64,000 nt of DNA. Origin: Bradyrhizobium aeschynomenes (GTDB lineage Bacteria; Pseudomonadota; Alphaproteobacteria; Rhizobiales; Xanthobacteraceae). Shown here in pieces: positions 49,680-58,325 of this stretch (positions within the stretch are counted from its first letter, which is position 1; every line of letters starts with the position of its first letter). The stretch covers positions 434,001-498,000 of the forward strand of contig NZ_JABFDM010000004.1 of assembly GCF_013178945.1 (NCBI RefSeq). Reading direction: 5' to 3'. The position numbers and the translations under genes were made by a program. The notes beneath the pieces were generated by a model, which searched no databases, was not told where the DNA came from, and saw only the letters and a list, made by a program, of their open reading frames with translations.

Positions 49680-51278
49680 ATGACCAATCTCGACGCCACT
49701 GGCGGCGTGTCGGGCCCTGGCCGGATCGGCCGCGTGGCCATCGGCGATCTCCTGAAGCGCGCAGCGCAACGCTTTCCGGATCGTGTCGCGATCACCGACG
49801 GCGGCCGCCAGGTCACCTTCACCGAGCTGGAGCGCGATGCCAACCGCTTCGCGAACTGGCTGGTCGCCAAGGGCTTGAAGCCGGGCGAGACGATCTCGAC
49901 GGTCTGCAACAACTCGGTCGAGTTCGTCAAAGCACTGTTCGGCATCCATCGCGCTGGTCTGGTCTGGGTGCCGATCAACACCATGCTCGGGCCGGCTGAC
50001 ATGGACTACATCCTCGGTCACGCCGAGGTGCGCTTCGCTGTTATCGACGACAATCTGCACGCCCAGCCGGAGCGCCGTGCCGCGCTGGAGAAACGCGGCG
50101 TCGAGCTGGTCGCGGTCGACCTCACCGGCACGGCCAGGGACGCCGGGCTTGCCAGCTTCAACGACCTCATCCAGGGCCAGTCGGACGTCGAGCCGGACAT
50201 CGAAATCAACGATCGCGATCTCGCGATGATCATCTACACTTCCGGCACCACGTCGCGGCCCAAGGGCGCGATGCATTGCCATCTCGCGGTCGTCATGGCC
50301 GTCATGAGCAACTGCATAGAGATGCAGCTGTCGCGCGACGACGGCATCACCGGGCAGTTCCCGCTGTTCCATTGCGCCGGCCATGTGCTGCTCTTGAGTT
50401 ATCTCTCGGTCGGTGGCCGCATGGCGCTGATGCGCGGCTTTGATCCGGTCGCCTGCATGGAAGCAATCGTGCGCGACCGCCTCACCGTGTTCGTCGGTCT
50501 GCCCTTGATGTACCAGGCGATCCTCGACCACCCCCGCCGCAATGAGTTCGATCTCTCGCATCTGCGCACGTGCCTGTACACGATGGCGCCGATGAGCCGG
50601 CCGCTGCTGGAGCGCGCCATCAACGAGTTGTGTCCGAACTTCGTGCTGACCAGCGGCCAGACCGAGATGTATCCGGCGACGACGATGTCGCGCCCTGAGG
50701 TCCAGCTCAACCGGTTCGGCAATTACTGGGGCGAGTCGCTGTTCGTCAACGAGACCGCGATCATGGACGATTCCGGCAATCTGCTGCCACCAGGCGAGAT
50801 CGGCGAGCTGGTGCATCGCGGACCCAACGTGATGATGGGCTACTACAAGGACCCGAAATCGACCGAGGACGCCCGGAAATTCGGCTGGCACCATACCGGA
50901 GACCTCGCGGTCATCGACAACGGCGAGGTGCTGTTCCTCGACCGCAAGAAGGATATGATCAAGTCCGGCGGCGAGAACGTCGCCTCGGTCAAGATCGAGG
51001 AGACCCTGCTGGCGCATCCGGCGGTGCAGAACGTCGCCGTCGTCGGCCTGCCGCACCCGCAATGGGGCGAGGCGGTCTCGGCCTTCGTCAAGCTCAAGCC
51101 TGGCGCGCAGGCGAGCGAGAGCGAGCTGCTGGAGCATTGTCGGAAATCGCTCGGCGGCTTCCAGGTGCCGAAGCTGGTGCGCGTGCTCGAGGAGATGCCG
51201 ATGACCGCCACCGGCAAGCTGCGCAAGGTCGAGCTGCGCCAGGCCTATGGCGAGCATTTTGCGGCGAAGAGCGCGTGA
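49680..51278 (+). CDS. AMP-dependent acyl-CoA synthetase (ligase 2)
   Basis: A 532-residue adenylate-forming CoA ligase. The core IYTSGTTSRPKGAM, the FGWHHTGDLAVI hinge motif and C-terminal MTATGKLRKVEL are in place. The long open frame continues upstream through the BKACE gene in another frame, but an AGAGG six bases before the ATG at 49680 and the N-terminal alignment place the start there. Its neighbours (BKACE, carboxylase subunits) suggest a dedicated acid catabolic route. It cannot be assigned to a particular acid. Confidence 0.92.
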   Translation: MTNLDATGGVSGPGRIGRVAIGDLLKRAAQRFPDRVAITDGGRQVTFTELERDANRFANWLVAKGLKPGETISTVCNNSVEFVKALFGIHRAGLVWVPINTMLGPADMDYILGHAEVRFAVIDDNLHAQPERRAALEKRGVELVAVDLTGTARDAGLASFNDLIQGQSDVEPDIEINDRDLAMIIYTSGTTSRPKGAMHCHLAVVMAVMSNCIEMQLSRDDGITGQFPLFHCAGHVLLLSYLSVGGRMALMRGFDPVACMEAIVRDRLTVFVGLPLMYQAILDHPRRNEFDLSHLRTCLYTMAPMSRPLLERAINELCPNFVLTSGQTEMYPATTMSRPEVQLNRFGNYWGESLFVNETAIMDDSGNLLPPGEIGELVHRGPNVMMGYYKDPKSTEDARKFGWHHTGDLAVIDNGEVLFLDRKKDMIKSGGENVASVKIEETLLAHPAVQNVAVVGLPHPQWGEAVSAFVKLKPGAQASESELLEHCRKSLGGFQVPKLVRVLEEMPMTATGKLRKVELRQAYGEHFAAKSA

Positions 51279-51297
51279 GGCCTGCCACAAACTCCAT

Positions 51298-51394
51298 CGT
51301 CATTCCGGGATGGCCCGAAGGGCCAGGCCGGAATCCATACGCCCGATCGTGGTTATGGATTCCGGGCCCGCGCTTCACGCGCCCCGGAATGACG
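51298..51394. repeat. Palindromic repeat between ligase 2 and carboxylase genes
   Basis: CGTCATTCCGGGATGGCC and GCGCCCCGGAATGACG form the outer arms, and ATCCATA...TATGGAT the inner arms. It lies 20 bases after the ligase stop and 22 bases before the carboxylase start. Confidence 0.83.
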
Positions 51395-51416
51395 AGCAAT
51401 AACGAGATCGTTGCTC

Positions 51417-53033
51417 ATGGCTACCATCGAAAACACCATCTCTTCCACCGGCGCCGCCTTCCAGGCCAACCGTGACGGCATGCTTGGACTGATCGCGCGG
51501 ATGCGCGATCTCGAGTCGCGGACGCGCAATGCCTCGGCGGCCGCCAAGGATCGCTTCCATCAGCGCGGCCAGCTGCTGCCGCGCGAGCGCGTGGCGCTGG
51601 TGCTCGATCCCGGCGCGCCGTTCCTGGAGCTGTCGACCCTTGCAGGCTACATGTTCGACACGCCCGATGCGGCCAAGAGCGTGCCCGGCGGCGGCGTGAT
51701 TGCCGGCATCGGCTTCGTCTCCGACGTGCGCTGCATGGTCTCGGCCAATGATTCCGGCATCGATGCCGGCGCGCTGCAGCCCTATGGCCTGGACAAGACC
51801 CTGCGCGTGCAGGAACTGGCGTTGGAGAACAGGCTGCCTTACGTACAGCTGGTCGAGAGCGCCGGTGCCAATCTCCTGCGATATCGCGTCGAGGATTTCG
51901 TTCGCGGCGGCAACATCTTCCGCAACCTGGCGCGGCTGTCGGCGGCGGGGCTTCCGGTGGTCACCGTGACGCACGGCTCGTCGACCGCGGGCGGCGCGTA
52001 TCAGACCGGCCTGTCCGACTACATCGTCATGGTGCGCGGCCGGACCCGCGCGTTCCTGGCCGGACCGCCGCTGCTCAAGGCCGCGACCGGCGAGATCGCG
52101 ACCGAGGAGGAACTTGGCGGCGCCGAGATGCACACCGCGATCTCCGGACTTGGCGACTACCTCGCCGAGGACGATCGCGATGCGCTGCGCATCGCGCGTG
52201 AGATCATGGGCAAGCTGAATTGGGACCGGCCGTCGCATGACGCGTTACAGGCCAAGCCGCCGCGCTACGACCAGGACGAGCTGCTCGGCATCATGCCGCT
52301 CGACCACAAGCGTCCCGTCGACATGCGCCAGATCATTGCGCGTATCGTCGACGACAGCGACTTCGTCGAGATGTCACCGAACTACGGGCCCGCCACTGTG
52401 TGCGGCCACGCCCGCATCGAGGGGCAGGCGATCGGCATCGTCACCAACAACGGCCCGCTCGATCCGGCCGGCGCCAACAAGGCGACGCATTTCATCCAGG
52501 CCTGCTGCCAGAGCCGCACGCCGATCCTCTATCTCAACAACACCACCGGCTACATGGTCGGCCGCGCCTATGAGGAGGCCGGCATGATCAAGCACGGCTC
52601 CAAGATGATCCAGGCGGTGACCTCGGCGACGGTACCGCAGATCACGATCTATTGCGGCGCCTCGTTCGGCGCCGGCAATTACGGCATGTGCGGCCGCGGC
52701 TTCCATCCGCGTTTCTGCTTCTCCTGGCCCAATGCCAAGACGGCGGTCATGGGCGGCGAGCAGGCGGCGGAGACGATGGCGATCGTGACGGAAGCGGCCG
52801 CCGCACGCCGCGGCAAGCCGGTCGAGCGCGACAAGCTCGATGCCATGAAGGCGCAGATCATTGGGGTGTTCGACAGCCAGATGGATGTGTTCGCGACCTC
52901 GGCGCGCGTGCTCGACGACGGCGTGATCGATCCGCGCGACACCCGCGCCGTGCTCACTGAGGTGCTGGCGATCTGCCGCGAGGCGGAGGCGCGTGAACCG
53001 CAACGGATGCAGTTCTCGGTGGCCAGGCCATGA
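51417..53033 (+). CDS. Acyl-CoA carboxylase, carboxyltransferase (beta) subunit
   Basis: A 538-residue biotin-dependent carboxyltransferase of the methylcrotonyl-CoA/geranyl-CoA carboxylase type. The two crotonase-like halves are visible, with VESAGANLLRY and STAGGAYQTGLSDY for the acyl-CoA part and NTTGYMVGRAYEEAGMIKHG for the carboxybiotin part. The oxyanion-type GGAY and GYMVG signals are intact. The length fits methylcrotonyl- or geranyl-CoA carboxylase. The biotin subunit follows at once (ATGA overlap). A TTG at 51411 is the alternative start. It likely carboxylates a 3-methyl-branched enoyl-CoA. Confidence 0.93.
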   Translation: MATIENTISSTGAAFQANRDGMLGLIARMRDLESRTRNASAAAKDRFHQRGQLLPRERVALVLDPGAPFLELSTLAGYMFDTPDAAKSVPGGGVIAGIGFVSDVRCMVSANDSGIDAGALQPYGLDKTLRVQELALENRLPYVQLVESAGANLLRYRVEDFVRGGNIFRNLARLSAAGLPVVTVTHGSSTAGGAYQTGLSDYIVMVRGRTRAFLAGPPLLKAATGEIATEEELGGAEMHTAISGLGDYLAEDDRDALRIAREIMGKLNWDRPSHDALQAKPPRYDQDELLGIMPLDHKRPVDMRQIIARIVDDSDFVEMSPNYGPATVCGHARIEGQAIGIVTNNGPLDPAGANKATHFIQACCQSRTPILYLNNTTGYMVGRAYEEAGMIKHGSKMIQAVTSATVPQITIYCGASFGAGNYGMCGRGFHPRFCFSWPNAKTAVMGGEQAAETMAIVTEAAAARRGKPVERDKLDAMKAQIIGVFDSQMDVFATSARVLDDGVIDPRDTRAVLTEVLAICREAEAREPQRMQFSVARP

Positions 53034-55018
53034 GCGGAGAGATGACGAGGATGCAGCGCAGGCCGTTCCACAAGGTGCTGATCGCCAACCGCGGTGAGAT
53101 CGCGTTGCGCGTCATGCGCACCGCGCGCCGGCTGGGCTACGGCGTGGTGGCGGTCTATTCCGACGCCGATGCTGACGCTCCGCATGTGCGGCTTGCCGAT
53201 CAGGCGGTCCGCCTTGGTGCGCCGCCGCCTGCACAGTCCTATCTCAACATCGCGGCGATCATCGCGGCCGCCAAGGCGACCGGTGCTGACGCCGTGCATC
53301 CCGGCTACGGCTTCCTCGCCGAGAACGAAGACTTCGCGCAGGCCTGCAAGGAGGCCGGGCTGGTCTTCATCGGTCCGTCGCCCGAGGCGATCAAGGCGAT
53401 GGGCAACAAGGCCGGCGCCAAGGTGATCATGAGTTGCGCCGGCGTGCCCTGCGTACCCGGCTATCAAGGCGAGGATCAGGGTGACGAGGCGATGTTGCGC
53501 GAGGCGCGGCGCATCGGCTTTCCGGTCATGATCAAGGCGGTGGCCGGTGGCGGCGGCCGCGGCATGCGGCTGGTGACGGATGCGGCTGCGTTCCCGGACA
53601 TGCTGCGCAGTGCGCGTTCGGAGGCCGCTGCGGCATTCGGTGACGGCACAGTGATCCTGGAGAAGGCGATCGCCAACCCGCGTCACATCGAGATCCAGGT
53701 GTTCGGCGATGGCCATGGCAATGCCGTCCATCTCGGCGAGCGCGACTGCTCGGTGCAGCGGCGGCATCAGAAGCTGATCGAGGAGGCGCCGTCCCCGGCG
53801 GTGACACCAGAGCTGCGCGCGCGCATGGGCGCCGTGGCGGTGCAGGCGGTGAAGGCACTCAACTACGAGGGCGCCGGCACCCTGGAGTTCCTGCTCGACG
53901 GCGACGGCCAGTTCTACTTCATGGAGATGAACACCAGGCTGCAGGTCGAGCATCCCGTCACCGAGGCGCTCACCGGTCTCGACCTCGTCGAGTGGCAATT
54001 GCGCGTAGCTGCCGGCGAGCCGCTGCCGCTGCGCCAGGAGGAGATCGGCTTCGTCGGGCATGCCATCGAAGTCCGACTGTGCTCCGAGGATGCCGACCAC
54101 GATTTCATGCCGCAATCGGGACGAATGGCGCTGTGGCAGATGCCGGAAGCGCTCCGCGTTGAGCATGCGCTGGAATCCGGCGCAGAGATTCCTCCGGACT
54201 ACGATTCGATGATCGCCAAGCTCATCAGCCATGGCAGGACCCGCGAAGAGTCCCGCGCAAGGCTGATCGCGGGACTGGAGCAGGCAATCGCGTTGGGTGT
54301 GACGACCAACCGGTCTTTCCTCACGTGCTGTCTGCGCCATCCGGCCTTCGCTGCCGGGAAGGCGACCACCGCCTTCATCGCCGCGCATCGCGACGAGCTG
54401 CGCGCGCCGGACGTCGAATCGTCGACCGTGGCGCTCGCTGCTTTGCTGCTTTCCGTAAGCCATCCGCTCGCTCACCCGGTCCGCAGCGGCCGCTCGCTGG
54501 CGGCCGCCTTTGCAACGCCGCTCCGTTTCGAGATCGGCGGCGAGGTCCGGGAGTGCGAGCTCCTGCGCGAGCGCGACGGAACCTTTCGTGTGACGCAGGA
54601 CGGCGCGGAGCATCGCTGCGAGGTCGTTTCGCTCGCGGCGGACACCGCTCGCGTTCGTCTGGCCGGCATCCTGGAGAGCGCGCGCTTCGCTCGCGACGGC
54701 GATCGGCTGTTCGTGCAGCATCGCGGCCAGACGCTGCAAATCCATGACCTGACGCTGGCCCGGCCGCAGTCCACGGCGGCGGCCGGAGGCGACGGCAAGG
54801 TACGCGCGGCGTTGAACGGTCGCGTGGTCGCGGTGCTGGTCAAGCCGGGCGATGAGGTCGCGGCGGGACAGCCGGTGCTGACGCTCGAAGCGATGAAGAT
54901 GGAGCACGTTCATACGGCCGGGATTGCCGGGACGGTAGCCGCGATCGAGGTCGCCGAGGGCGACCAGGTCACGACCGGACGGATCGTGGTGGAAATCGCG
55001 GGGGCGATTGCGAGCTGA
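53030..55018 (+). CDS. Acyl-CoA carboxylase, biotin carboxylase/biotin carrier (alpha) subunit
   Basis: A 662-residue protein with an N-terminal biotin carboxylase (IANRGEIALRV, AVHPGYGFLAEN, the ATP-grasp AGGGGRGMRLV and the EMNTRLQVEHPVTE segment), a linker domain, and a C-terminal biotinyl domain with EAMKMEHV, whose lysine is biotinylated. It works with the upstream carboxyltransferase. The start codon overlaps the beta-subunit stop by four bases (ATGA). Length and order match MccA/AtuF-like subunits. No enoyl-CoA hydratase gene lies in the window, so the pathway relies on enzymes encoded elsewhere. Confidence 0.95.
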   Translation: MSGEMTRMQRRPFHKVLIANRGEIALRVMRTARRLGYGVVAVYSDADADAPHVRLADQAVRLGAPPPAQSYLNIAAIIAAAKATGADAVHPGYGFLAENEDFAQACKEAGLVFIGPSPEAIKAMGNKAGAKVIMSCAGVPCVPGYQGEDQGDEAMLREARRIGFPVMIKAVAGGGGRGMRLVTDAAAFPDMLRSARSEAAAAFGDGTVILEKAIANPRHIEIQVFGDGHGNAVHLGERDCSVQRRHQKLIEEAPSPAVTPELRARMGAVAVQAVKALNYEGAGTLEFLLDGDGQFYFMEMNTRLQVEHPVTEALTGLDLVEWQLRVAAGEPLPLRQEEIGFVGHAIEVRLCSEDADHDFMPQSGRMALWQMPEALRVEHALESGAEIPPDYDSMIAKLISHGRTREESRARLIAGLEQAIALGVTTNRSFLTCCLRHPAFAAGKATTAFIAAHRDELRAPDVESSTVALAALLLSVSHPLAHPVRSGRSLAAAFATPLRFEIGGEVRECELLRERDGTFRVTQDGAEHRCEVVSLAADTARVRLAGILESARFARDGDRLFVQHRGQTLQIHDLTLARPQSTAAAGGDGKVRAALNGRVVAVLVKPGDEVAAGQPVLTLEAMKMEHVHTAGIAGTVAAIEVAEGDQVTTGRIVVEIAGAIAS

Positions 55019-55137
55019 GAGTTGCAGCGGGATCTGCAGCAAAATTGATCTGGCCCTTCGCGACGCCTGTGAGCGCCACATCCTTCGGCCTGCACCTCGT
55101 CCCGACCCTCTCAGCTCCGCTCACGGCATCGCCTGTC

Positions 55138-55500
55138 TCACCGCGGCAATTGCCGCTTCAACGCCGCCACCAGCCGCGAGGTCTGGAACGGCTTCGACAG
55201 CAGCGGAGCGGCGGCGAATTCTTCCGGGCATTGATCGACGGAATAGCCGGTGACGGCGACGAAGGGCACGTCGGCGGCGATGAGGGCGCGGGCGATCGGC
55301 GCCGATGTCTCCTGGCCGAGATTGACGTCGAGCACGGCCAGGTCGCAATGGTGCCGTTCCAACAGATAGAGCGCCTTGTCGACCGTCGGCGCCACGCCGA
55401 TGACGACGAAGCCTGCGGCTTCCAGCTCGACCGCGAGATCGAATCCGATCAGGGGATCGTCCTCGACGATCAGGACATGGGTCTGTTCAGCGGCGCGCAT
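55138..55500 (-). CDS. Single-domain response regulator
   Basis: A 120-residue stand-alone receiver: acidic pair EDD at 13-15, phosphorylation Asp D58 (LAVLDVNLG) and the switch Lys in LLSKPF. It lacks an output domain, so it probably relays or sequesters phosphate. It overlaps the end of the HWE kinase gene by 14 bases, so the kinase is its likely partner. A GTG at 55506 gives two more residues. The receiver lacks the usual proline (MPG) after the Asp, having VNLG as in several HWE-associated receivers. Confidence 0.9.
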   Translation of the reverse strand: MRAAEQTHVLIVEDDPLIGFDLAVELEAAGFVVIGVAPTVDKALYLLERHHCDLAVLDVNLGQETSAPIARALIAADVPFVAVTGYSVDQCPEEFAAAPLLSKPFQTSRLVAALKRQLPR

Positions 55501-56869
55501 AGGCACGATCGCGGCTGAGGCGTTTCAGGGGGCACCTCAGGTGCCAGCAAAGTCCGGTGGGCAGAAACTGGACCTCGACCGTTCCATCCAGGCCGGAGCG
55601 GACCATGTCGGCGATGACACGGCTGCCGAATCCGATGTGCTCGGGGGGCGAGACCTCCGGTCCGCCGTGTTCGCTCCAGGTCATGTCGAAGCTGTCGTCG
55701 ATGCGTGTCCAGCGGACGGTGATCCGCCCGTCGTCGTTCGACAGCGCGCCATATTTGGCAGCGTTGGTGGCGAGCTCGTGCACCGCCATGCCGATGGATT
55801 GCGCCGCCTCGGGCGTCAGCTCGATCTGTGGACCATCGACCGCGATGCGGTTGCCGATCAGGTCGCTGAACGCGCCGAGCTGCGAGCGGACGAGGCCATC
55901 GAGCGGAATGAAGCGCCAGTCGTTCTGGATCAGCAGATCCTGATTGCTCGCGATCGCCTGCAGGCGCTCCAGGAAGCGGCTGAGGTCGAGCGGCCGGCCA
56001 TGCCTGGTCATTTGCCGCGCGATCGCCTGCACCAGCGACAGCAGGTTCTTGCTGCGGTGGTTCACCTCGGCCAGCAGGGTGCGCAACTGCTCCCTCGTCT
56101 GGCGCTTGTCGGTGATGTCACGCACGATCTTGGAGGCGCCGATGATGCGGCCGGTGGAATCGCGGACCGGCGAGACCGTCACCGACACGTCGATCAGCGC
56201 GCCATCCTTGCGCAGGCGAACGGTCTCGAAATTGTCGATGATCTCGCCGGAGACCACGGTCGCGAGGATCCGGTCCTCCTCGACCTGACGCTCCGGCGGA
56301 ATGATGGTGCGGATCGACCGGCCGATCATCTCGTCTTCAGAAAAGCCGAAGATGCGCTGGGCGCTCTTGTTCCAGCTGGTGATCGTGCCGTCCAGCGTCT
56401 TGCTGACGACGCCGTCGGACGAGGAGGCGACGATGGCGGCGAGCATTGCGGCGCCACGCTCGGCCTGCTTGGTGACGGTGACGTCGCGGATGATGGCCGA
56501 GATTCCGATGATCGCATCCCGTGCATCGCGAATCGGCGAGAACGTGATGGAAACCTCGATCGGCCGGCCCTGCTTGGTCAGCCGGACCGTTTCGAAGCTT
56601 TCGAGCGAGTCCCCCGTGCCGATCCGGGCGCGAATGGCGCGGGCATCCTCCGCCAATTCCGGCGGAATGATGTCGTAGATCGGCCGGCCGATCATTTCGG
56701 CTGCGGTAAAACCCAGCATCCGTTCGCAGGCTGCATTCCAGCTGCGGATCACGCCGTCGGGGGTCGTGCTCAGGATCGCGTCGGCCGCGGACGCGACGAT
56801 CGCGGCCAGATAGGCCGTGTCGTCATCGGCCGGGCGTGGGGCGGGGGAGGCGCCGGGCATTCCGTGCAC
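55487..56869 (-). CDS. PAS-PAS HWE-type histidine kinase
   Basis: A 460-residue soluble sensor kinase. Two PAS domains (about 20-135 and 140-255) are each followed by the PAC-like ETVRL...IRDVT segment. The kinase core has H271 in LLAEVNHRSKNLL, N-box HELATNAAKYGAL and the W-x-E of MTWSEHGG, which are HWE family marks. There is no membrane helix, so the signal is cytoplasmic (redox, light or small ligand; no cofactor Cys is evident). GTG at 56869 is used because AAGGAG is eight bases upstream; an ATG at 56860 is the alternative. The receiver gene follows with overlap. Confidence 0.92.
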   Translation of the reverse strand: MHGMPGASPAPRPADDDTAYLAAIVASAADAILSTTPDGVIRSWNAACERMLGFTAAEMIGRPIYDIIPPELAEDARAIRARIGTGDSLESFETVRLTKQGRPIEVSITFSPIRDARDAIIGISAIIRDVTVTKQAERGAAMLAAIVASSSDGVVSKTLDGTITSWNKSAQRIFGFSEDEMIGRSIRTIIPPERQVEEDRILATVVSGEIIDNFETVRLRKDGALIDVSVTVSPVRDSTGRIIGASKIVRDITDKRQTREQLRTLLAEVNHRSKNLLSLVQAIARQMTRHGRPLDLSRFLERLQAIASNQDLLIQNDWRFIPLDGLVRSQLGAFSDLIGNRIAVDGPQIELTPEAAQSIGMAVHELATNAAKYGALSNDDGRITVRWTRIDDSFDMTWSEHGGPEVSPPEHIGFGSRVIADMVRSGLDGTVEVQFLPTGLCWHLRCPLKRLSRDRAYARR

Positions 56870-57154
56870 GTCGCAGGCTCCTTGCTAACAGGTCGGCAGA
56901 GAAGACGCCGCGCACCCGATTACCAACTTGTTTGTGTACGAATGCAAGGGCTATCTCGATCGCTGCTTGTTGTTGGTTTTCCCGGCAACGAGGACAGGGG
57001 GCCCTGCCGTCGGCGGACCATGCGTGGCCACCCGACGTGCTCCAGCCTACGGCGGCGAGTACACATAACGCGAACCTGACAGTTTTGTTCCAACGGATCC
57101 GGCTGAATTGGCGGTGAGGTCCCGGCCTGATCCGACGCCCGGTGCTCCGCGCAC

Positions 57155-57469
57155 CTACTTCCTCAGGCTGAGGATATAGAAAGCAATGTCGGCCGCATCG
57201 GTTGCGCTGAGCGGGTTGTTCGCCATCGTCGCGTGGGGAAGCTGGAGGAACTGGACCAGCATGTCCCTCGTCACGCTCTCCCTGGCGGCAATGGCGGCGA
57301 ACGGACGGGCGCGGCGGAACTTGCTCGGCTCGGCGGCCACTATGTGGCAGGCGGCGCACCAGCGCTCAGCGAGCTGGCGCCCGTGGGCGAGATCCTCCGC
57401 CGCCGCCGGCGCGGCGATCAGGATCGGCAGCAACATCGTGAATGCGATCGCGCGGCGCAAAGGCTGCAC
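57155..57469 (-). CDS. Small c-type cytochrome
   Basis: A 104-residue exported cytochrome c with a signal peptide to about residue 24 (AAPAAAED). The heme motif is CAACH at 38-42, and the distal ligand is probably M82 in TMANNPLS. The start is uncertain: a GTG at 57469, an internal ATG at 57436. It follows the CBS-BON gene by three bases, so they share a transcript. Its electron partners are unknown. It resembles the short class I cytochromes of rhizobia. Confidence 0.85.
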   Translation of the reverse strand: MQPLRRAIAFTMLLPILIAAPAAAEDLAHGRQLAERWCAACHIVAAEPSKFRRARPFAAIAARESVTRDMLVQFLQLPHATMANNPLSATDAADIAFYILSLRK

Positions 57470-57472
57470 TCC

Positions 57473-58222
57473 TCACAGCGGCTGGTCGTCCTCGGTCGAC
57501 GGCTGGTCCTGCAGCGAGACGATGTCGCCGCCGCCGAACTCCTCCTCTGGCGGCGGGTAGACCCACATGTGGTCGCGGACGTCCCTGACGCCCTGCACAC
57601 TCTTGGCGGCCACGATCGCCGTAGCCCGCTCCTTCTCATTGCGCACCGCGCCGGTCAGGTGCGCGATACCGTTGCGGACGACGACGTTGAAGCGGCAATG
57701 CTTGCAGGCGGCCTGATCGAGCGAATCGAGGATGGCGCTGCGCAGCCCGTCATCGTCGGGGGTGGGGCCGGGCACGGCGGCCGACAGATCGGCGATCGTC
57801 TGAACGAAATCCGTGTGCGTCACCATGCCGGCCAAGTGATCGCCGCTCACGACCGGCAGACGCTTGATGTTGTGCTTCTCCATGATCCCGGCGATTTCCG
57901 TCAGGCTGGCATCGGCGCCGACGGTGACCGGTGGCCGGCTCATGATGTCGCCGACGGTGCGGCCGTGGGAATGGACGAAGTCGGCAGCGATGCGGCCGCG
58001 GCCGACCAGGAGGTCGAGCCAGCGGCCTTGCCTGCGCTCGGTGCCGAGCTCGGCCCGGCGCAGGAAATCGCCGTCGGTGACCATGCCGACGAGCCGACCG
58101 GAGGCGTCGACCACCGGCAGTCCGCCGATGTGGTTGCGCAGCATGATCCGCGCCGCCTCGGCCACAGGGGTTCCGGGCGTCACGGTGATCACCGATCGTG
58201 TCATGATTTGATGAGCGCGCAT
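57473..58222 (-). CDS. CBS-pair and BON domain protein
   Basis: A 249-residue protein with two CBS motifs (IMTRSVITVTPGTPVAEAARIM at 6-27, and DIMSRPPVTVGADASLTEIAGIM near 93-115), which form an adenosyl-nucleotide binding Bateman module. A C-terminal BON domain (about 165-220, GIAHLTGAVRNEKERATAIVAAKSV) is thought to bind membranes or phospholipids. The family is often near stress or oxygen-related genes in rhizobia. The cytochrome c gene follows at three bases. The role may be energy-state sensing; this is inference. Confidence 0.88.
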   Translation of the reverse strand: MRAHQIMTRSVITVTPGTPVAEAARIMLRNHIGGLPVVDASGRLVGMVTDGDFLRRAELGTERRQGRWLDLLVGRGRIAADFVHSHGRTVGDIMSRPPVTVGADASLTEIAGIMEKHNIKRLPVVSGDHLAGMVTHTDFVQTIADLSAAVPGPTPDDDGLRSAILDSLDQAACKHCRFNVVVRNGIAHLTGAVRNEKERATAIVAAKSVQGVRDVRDHMWVYPPPEEEFGGGDIVSLQDQPSTEDDQPL

Positions 58223-58325
58223 GGCGTGGTCTCGCGAAATCGCTGCGGTCGCAATCGACGAAGGATAGCTCTGCCGCTCGCCCCGGGATTGACCAGGATC
58301 AACGCTTTGCGCCTGCGCCCGGCGC

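Noticed and set aside
52679..55081. An 800-codon antisense frame over the carboxylase genes
   Set aside because: The real genes on the plus strand show complete biotin carboxylase and carboxyltransferase motifs; the antisense product has none.
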